From Glaciecola sp965660815 (GTDB lineage Bacteria > Pseudomonadota > Gammaproteobacteria > Enterobacterales > Alteromonadaceae), in contig CBFIBG010000021.1 in assembly GCA_965660815.1 (NCBI GenBank), positions 1 through 64,000 of the forward strand: DNA of 64,000 nt, given 5' to 3'. Each line of letters starts with the position of its first letter. Position 1 is the first letter of the stretch. The translations under genes and the position numbers were made by a program. Under the pieces are notes generated by a model. That model was not told the DNA's origin and made no database searches. It worked only from the letters and a program-made list of their open reading frames with translations. Shown here in pieces: positions 61,143-64,000 of this stretch.

Positions 61143-64000
61143 TTTGATTGACTCCAACCACTCGGTAAATAATCACAATACACTTTGGTAAGCTCAAGAA
61201 TATTCAATGTATTTTCGATTACATCATCTTTGAAAAATAAATCTGTATATTCGTCAAGAACATACAGTTTTTCGATCTGTTTTATAATATGTTCCTTAAG
61301 TCCATCTATCTCACTAGCGTCACTGGATAGACATGCCGACATCGTCGTATTGTCAAAGCTTTCGTCTAAAGAGGTTTTTGATACTTTCTCGTTCAACACA
61401 GCCCCTAGGGCAACGTGCATTAAACTTGGTGTTTGCATGCCAATTTTATACCCACGCAACACTTTGTCTAAGAAGTGTTTGGCGTTCTCTATAGGAAAGT
61501 TATTTGCATTCAATTGCAACATGTTGAGCTTGGCAATGGGTTGATTATCTGTTTCACCAGCAAAATATTTCATCAACGCTTTCAGGTATTCTTTTACATT
61601 GATAAACGCAAGAGTACTGTTTAATGACTGCCCAAGGCTTAGGCACTTAACGGCGTGATTCATGCAAAATTCAAACATTATTTTAGGACTTGCCACTTCC
61701 GCTAAAAAATAATGGCTCGTTTTATTATCACTCTCTAATACTGGCATGTTGCCGGTTAAAAAAACCGATTCATTATCAACGAATAACTCTACTCTAAACT
61801 CTTTACTAACATGCGCAGCTTGATACTCTCGCGTATCAAGCTGATTTTTCAATGTGTCGTAAACTTTGCTGTAAGTTTGCATGCTGATTTCGTGCTGTGG
61901 AATATCTCCAGACTTTTTAGCTTCGTCCATGCAATGCTTAAAAGCCTGCTGTGCTGGCTCTGCTAAATCTTTTAGCATACTGACATTTAATTGATATTTT
62001 GTAAGACCATCCAGTACGAAAGGTTCAACATCACTTTGCACCTCAACAAAGTTATCAAATCTCAATTGCAGGTGATGTTCAGCAAAACTGGCCAGCGGAT
62101 GTTTGAAAAACTGAGACAAAACACTAACCGAAATGCTGTCAGGTGTATCGAATTGAGCCGATAAAGGTGGGCATTCTTCACGCTGACTGGTGGCAATTTT
62201 TAAATAAGGGGCGCTGAACGATGGGCGCTTTGCGTATAGGGGATGTTTCAAATTATTTTGGTCGAACGCTCTTAAACTAAACGGCTGTAACGGATGAACA
62301 TTGCGAACATCAAGTCCAAATACTGAGTGGATGTAGTCGCAAAACTCCCGCAACACTAAGCTAGGTTCTCTGGCACTATTGTTTTTAATGCTCCTACCTT
62401 GAAAGCTCAAATATAAATAGTCTCGGGCAGAAATTATGGCCTCAAGAAACATGTATCTGTCTTCGTTTCTTCTTGATCTATCGGTTATTTGGGGCTGATC
62501 AAGCGATAAAAGATCGATCGACAAGGGTTGGCTCACTCTTGGAAAAACGCCATCGTTTAATCCTAAAATGCAGATGACTTTAAATGGTACGCTGCGCATC
62601 GGCACCATTGAGCAAAAGGTCACTTGCCCTGTGTTGAACTGATTTAACGGATCTGGCTTTGATAGTATTTGTTTAAGCGCTTCTCTAGCCACGCTCAAAC
62701 TCACGGTTTCATCATAATCGGCCTTCAACAAATTCGAATTAATTTGTTCAAGTGCTTTTAAAATTGCATCAACAGAGCGCGAATTATTTTTAGATTCAAA
62801 TAAATTGAGTACGATCTCTGTACGCATATAATTCAACCAATCACTCATATTTCTGTGCTTTTGTGATTCTGAATATATGGTTTGCAAAGTGTCTATAAAT
62901 AATACCAATTTACCCAAGGTTTGCATGCTTAAACCTTCTACGCTCTGTAGTACACCAAAAGGTAAATTGGCTTTTTCTGAATCGGAATACAAAGCGGATT
63001 TAAGAAGGCGTTCAAGCCCCCACTCCCAAGTGTAAGTTTGCTCGCAGCTTTCAATGCCTAAGACGGAAGACTTATGGATAGCATCTTTACCCCAGAAAAT
63101 ATTCGCATTGGCTATCCATTTCTCGCAAACTTCAACTTCATCCTGATTAAGGCCAAACTTAGTCTGCACGCTTTCAATCTGCAAATAGTCAATAATACTT
63201 GAAACCGAAAATCGACTATCCGGCAACGCTAGCATATCCATGAACATGGCTACGGTAGGATCAGCGTCAAGTGGCGCTCTATCAGCGATTGAACAAACTA
63301 GTTTAGGATCATCTTGGTCATCATCATCGTACGGACCTCTAAATACGCCTTTTACGTATGGAGCGTAATCTTCGACCGCTGGACACAGCACAATGATGTC
63401 GTGAGGTTGTATCGCCTCATCTTCATTAATCATATGCAGCAGAAAGTCATGAAGCACTTGGATTTCTCGTAAGTGACTGTGACAATCGTGCACGCTCACT
63501 GAGTTATCTAGTTGAATATTATTTGATTGACCTTGTTTCGCCGATATTAAATCATGCTGTATTGCGTTCAATAAGGTAGCGTTTTTCGAGGCGTCATCTG
63601 CAATGGTCCGTTCAAACAATTGATTATCGGTGTAGTCTAAATAATCCGTGTCGCTCAATTGTTTGAGTAATGTTCTTCCTTGTGCTCCAAGGTTGGACAA
63701 CAGAATATTAGAATTATCTTCACGCTCAAACGTACTCAATTCCAACTTTATTTTTTGTTTTAATTGTTGCTTTACTAACGATTTTTCAGAAACTAGATCT
63801 CCCCAATACTCTACGCTAGGGTTTAAGTGGAAAAGATAAATTTCTACCTGTTGGCTGATGGTTACCAAAAAATCGAGTTGCTCTTTAGTAAACGCATTTA
63901 CCACAAATATATAAATTACTTTTGGCAAATCAAACTTGTCTACTTCAAACTTGTTTGTTGCATGCTTTATTATTTTGGCGGGATACCAATCGTCGTTATT
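61139..64000 (-). CDS. recC: Exodeoxyribonuclease V, RecC subunit (5' end outside the window)
   Basis: Chi-scanning, catalytically inactive scaffold of RecBCD. The reading frame stays open to the right edge (coding NNDDWYPAKIIKH... before the segment LPKVIYIFVVNAFTKEQ), and that segment aligns with E. coli RecC roughly 250 residues from its N-terminus, so about that much is missing here. 953 residues are visible. Recognisable parts are IYLFHLNPSVEYWGD, SVHDCHSHLREIQVLHDFLL, VTFCSMVPMRSVPFKVICILGLNDGVFPR and the DRSRRNEDRYMFLEA segment. Sequence is more diverged than RecB, as is common. The stop overlaps the recB ATG. Confidence 0.93.
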   Translation of the reverse strand, partial: NNDDWYPAKIIKHATNKFEVDKFDLPKVIYIFVVNAFTKEQLDFLVTISQQVEIYLFHLNPSVEYWGDLVSEKSLVKQQLKQKIKLELSTFEREDNSNILLSNLGAQGRTLLKQLSDTDYLDYTDNQLFERTIADDASKNATLLNAIQHDLISAKQGQSNNIQLDNSVSVHDCHSHLREIQVLHDFLLHMINEDEAIQPHDIIVLCPAVEDYAPYVKGVFRGPYDDDDQDDPKLVCSIADRAPLDADPTVAMFMDMLALPDSRFSVSSIIDYLQIESVQTKFGLNQDEVEVCEKWIANANIFWGKDAIHKSSVLGIESCEQTYTWEWGLERLLKSALYSDSEKANLPFGVLQSVEGLSMQTLGKLVLFIDTLQTIYSESQKHRNMSDWLNYMRTEIVLNLFESKNNSRSVDAILKALEQINSNLLKADYDETVSLSVAREALKQILSKPDPLNQFNTGQVTFCSMVPMRSVPFKVICILGLNDGVFPRVSQPLSIDLLSLDQPQITDRSRRNEDRYMFLEAIISARDYLYLSFQGRSIKNNSAREPSLVLREFCDYIHSVFGLDVRNVHPLQPFSLRAFDQNNLKHPLYAKRPSFSAPYLKIATSQREECPPLSAQFDTPDSISVSVLSQFFKHPLASFAEHHLQLRFDNFVEVQSDVEPFVLDGLTKYQLNVSMLKDLAEPAQQAFKHCMDEAKKSGDIPQHEISMQTYSKVYDTLKNQLDTREYQAAHVSKEFRVELFVDNESVFLTGNMPVLESDNKTSHYFLAEVASPKIMFEFCMNHAVKCLSLGQSLNSTLAFINVKEYLKALMKYFAGETDNQPIAKLNMLQLNANNFPIENAKHFLDKVLRGYKIGMQTPSLMHVALGAVLNEKVSKTSLDESFDNTTMSACLSSDASEIDGLKEHIIKQIEKLYVLDEYTDLFFKDDVIENTLNILELTKVYCDYLPSGWSQSK

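Noticed and set aside
55129..64000. recBCD considered as part of a defence island
   Set aside because: It is the standard housekeeping recC-recB-recD cluster and no other defence-type gene is nearby.

Overview
The window reads as an ordinary chromosomal stretch from a marine gammaproteobacterium, most likely of the Alteromonadaceae (Glaciecola/Paraglaciecola-like). This is inferred from gene content and protein style: gltX flanked by tRNA-Ala/Glu and divergent tRNA-Val genes, a class II DAHP synthase, SIS-type NagB-II, an Atm1-type ABC exporter, an orphan MshQ-like giant protein, recC-recB-recD without ptrA, and GlyGly-CTERM / PEP-CTERM-like protein tails. No phage, insertion sequence, integrase, CRISPR array or recognised defence island is visible.

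Layout. 1-2450: tRNA-Glu and tRNA-Ala with promoter and terminator, gltX, then a divergent stable-RNA unit with a consensus promoter, a decayed tRNA-Val-like element and two identical tRNA-Val(UAC) genes. 2450-5350: a sparse accessory stretch with a PepSY-type membrane protein and a secreted EF-hand protein carrying three 33-residue repeats; it ends near a perfect 23-bp inverted repeat and a short tRNA-Val 3' remnant. 5350-8455: an exported D-aminoacylase-like amidohydrolase divergent from a Tat-signal HisC-like aminotransferase. 8900-14000: fpr, elbB, an Atm1-like ABC exporter, a DUF3820 protein overlapping tail to tail with a GlyGly-CTERM cyclophilin, and a small membrane protein. 14037-18557: class II DAHP synthase, nagB-II/nagA and a BtuD-like ATPase. 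18722-26994: MshQ-like surface protein, glpD and glpK, lying between btuD and its probable partner btuC. 27137-30017: btuC, a low-molecular-weight tyrosine phosphatase, a small membrane protein and pepE. 30000-35406: the biotin cluster bioA <-> bioB-bioF-bioC-bioD. 35631-41378: a 2OG-Fe(II) oxygenase-like protein, small proteins, asnS, a PEP-CTERM-like remnant, a CHASE3-GGDEF diguanylate cyclase and a VF530 protein. 41734-48114: an RND efflux pair, yigZ and an orphan cheB. 48281-55016: a 3-oxoacid CoA-transferase pair with a divergent LysR regulator, a GNAT/FAD-oxidase pair, a membrane-anchored rhodanese and an M19 dipeptidase lipoprotein. 55129-64000: recD, recB and the 3' part of recC, which runs off the right edge.

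How the genes work together. Complete or near-complete modules are biotin synthesis from malonyl-ACP methyl ester (bioC, F, A, D, B), glycerol-3-phosphate use (glpK, glpD), the last two steps of GlcNAc-6-P breakdown (nagA, nagB-II), ketone-body CoA transfer (scoAB) and RecBCD end processing. Several exported hydrolases or transaminases (D-aminoacylase-like, aminotransferase, M19 dipeptidase) suggest scavenging of peptides or D-amino-acid material in the periplasm; that link is inference. I found no clearly new multi-gene system. The most unusual items are the tRNA-Val-derived element with a terminator-like hairpin inside a tRNA operon leader, the EF-hand repeat protein, the tRNA remnant that may mark an old insertion, the orphan PEP-CTERM-like tail, the split btuC/btuD pair, and the exported aminotransferase facing a D-aminoacylase. 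Several start codons were moved inward from the longest open frame on the basis of ribosome-binding sites, signal peptides or family length.
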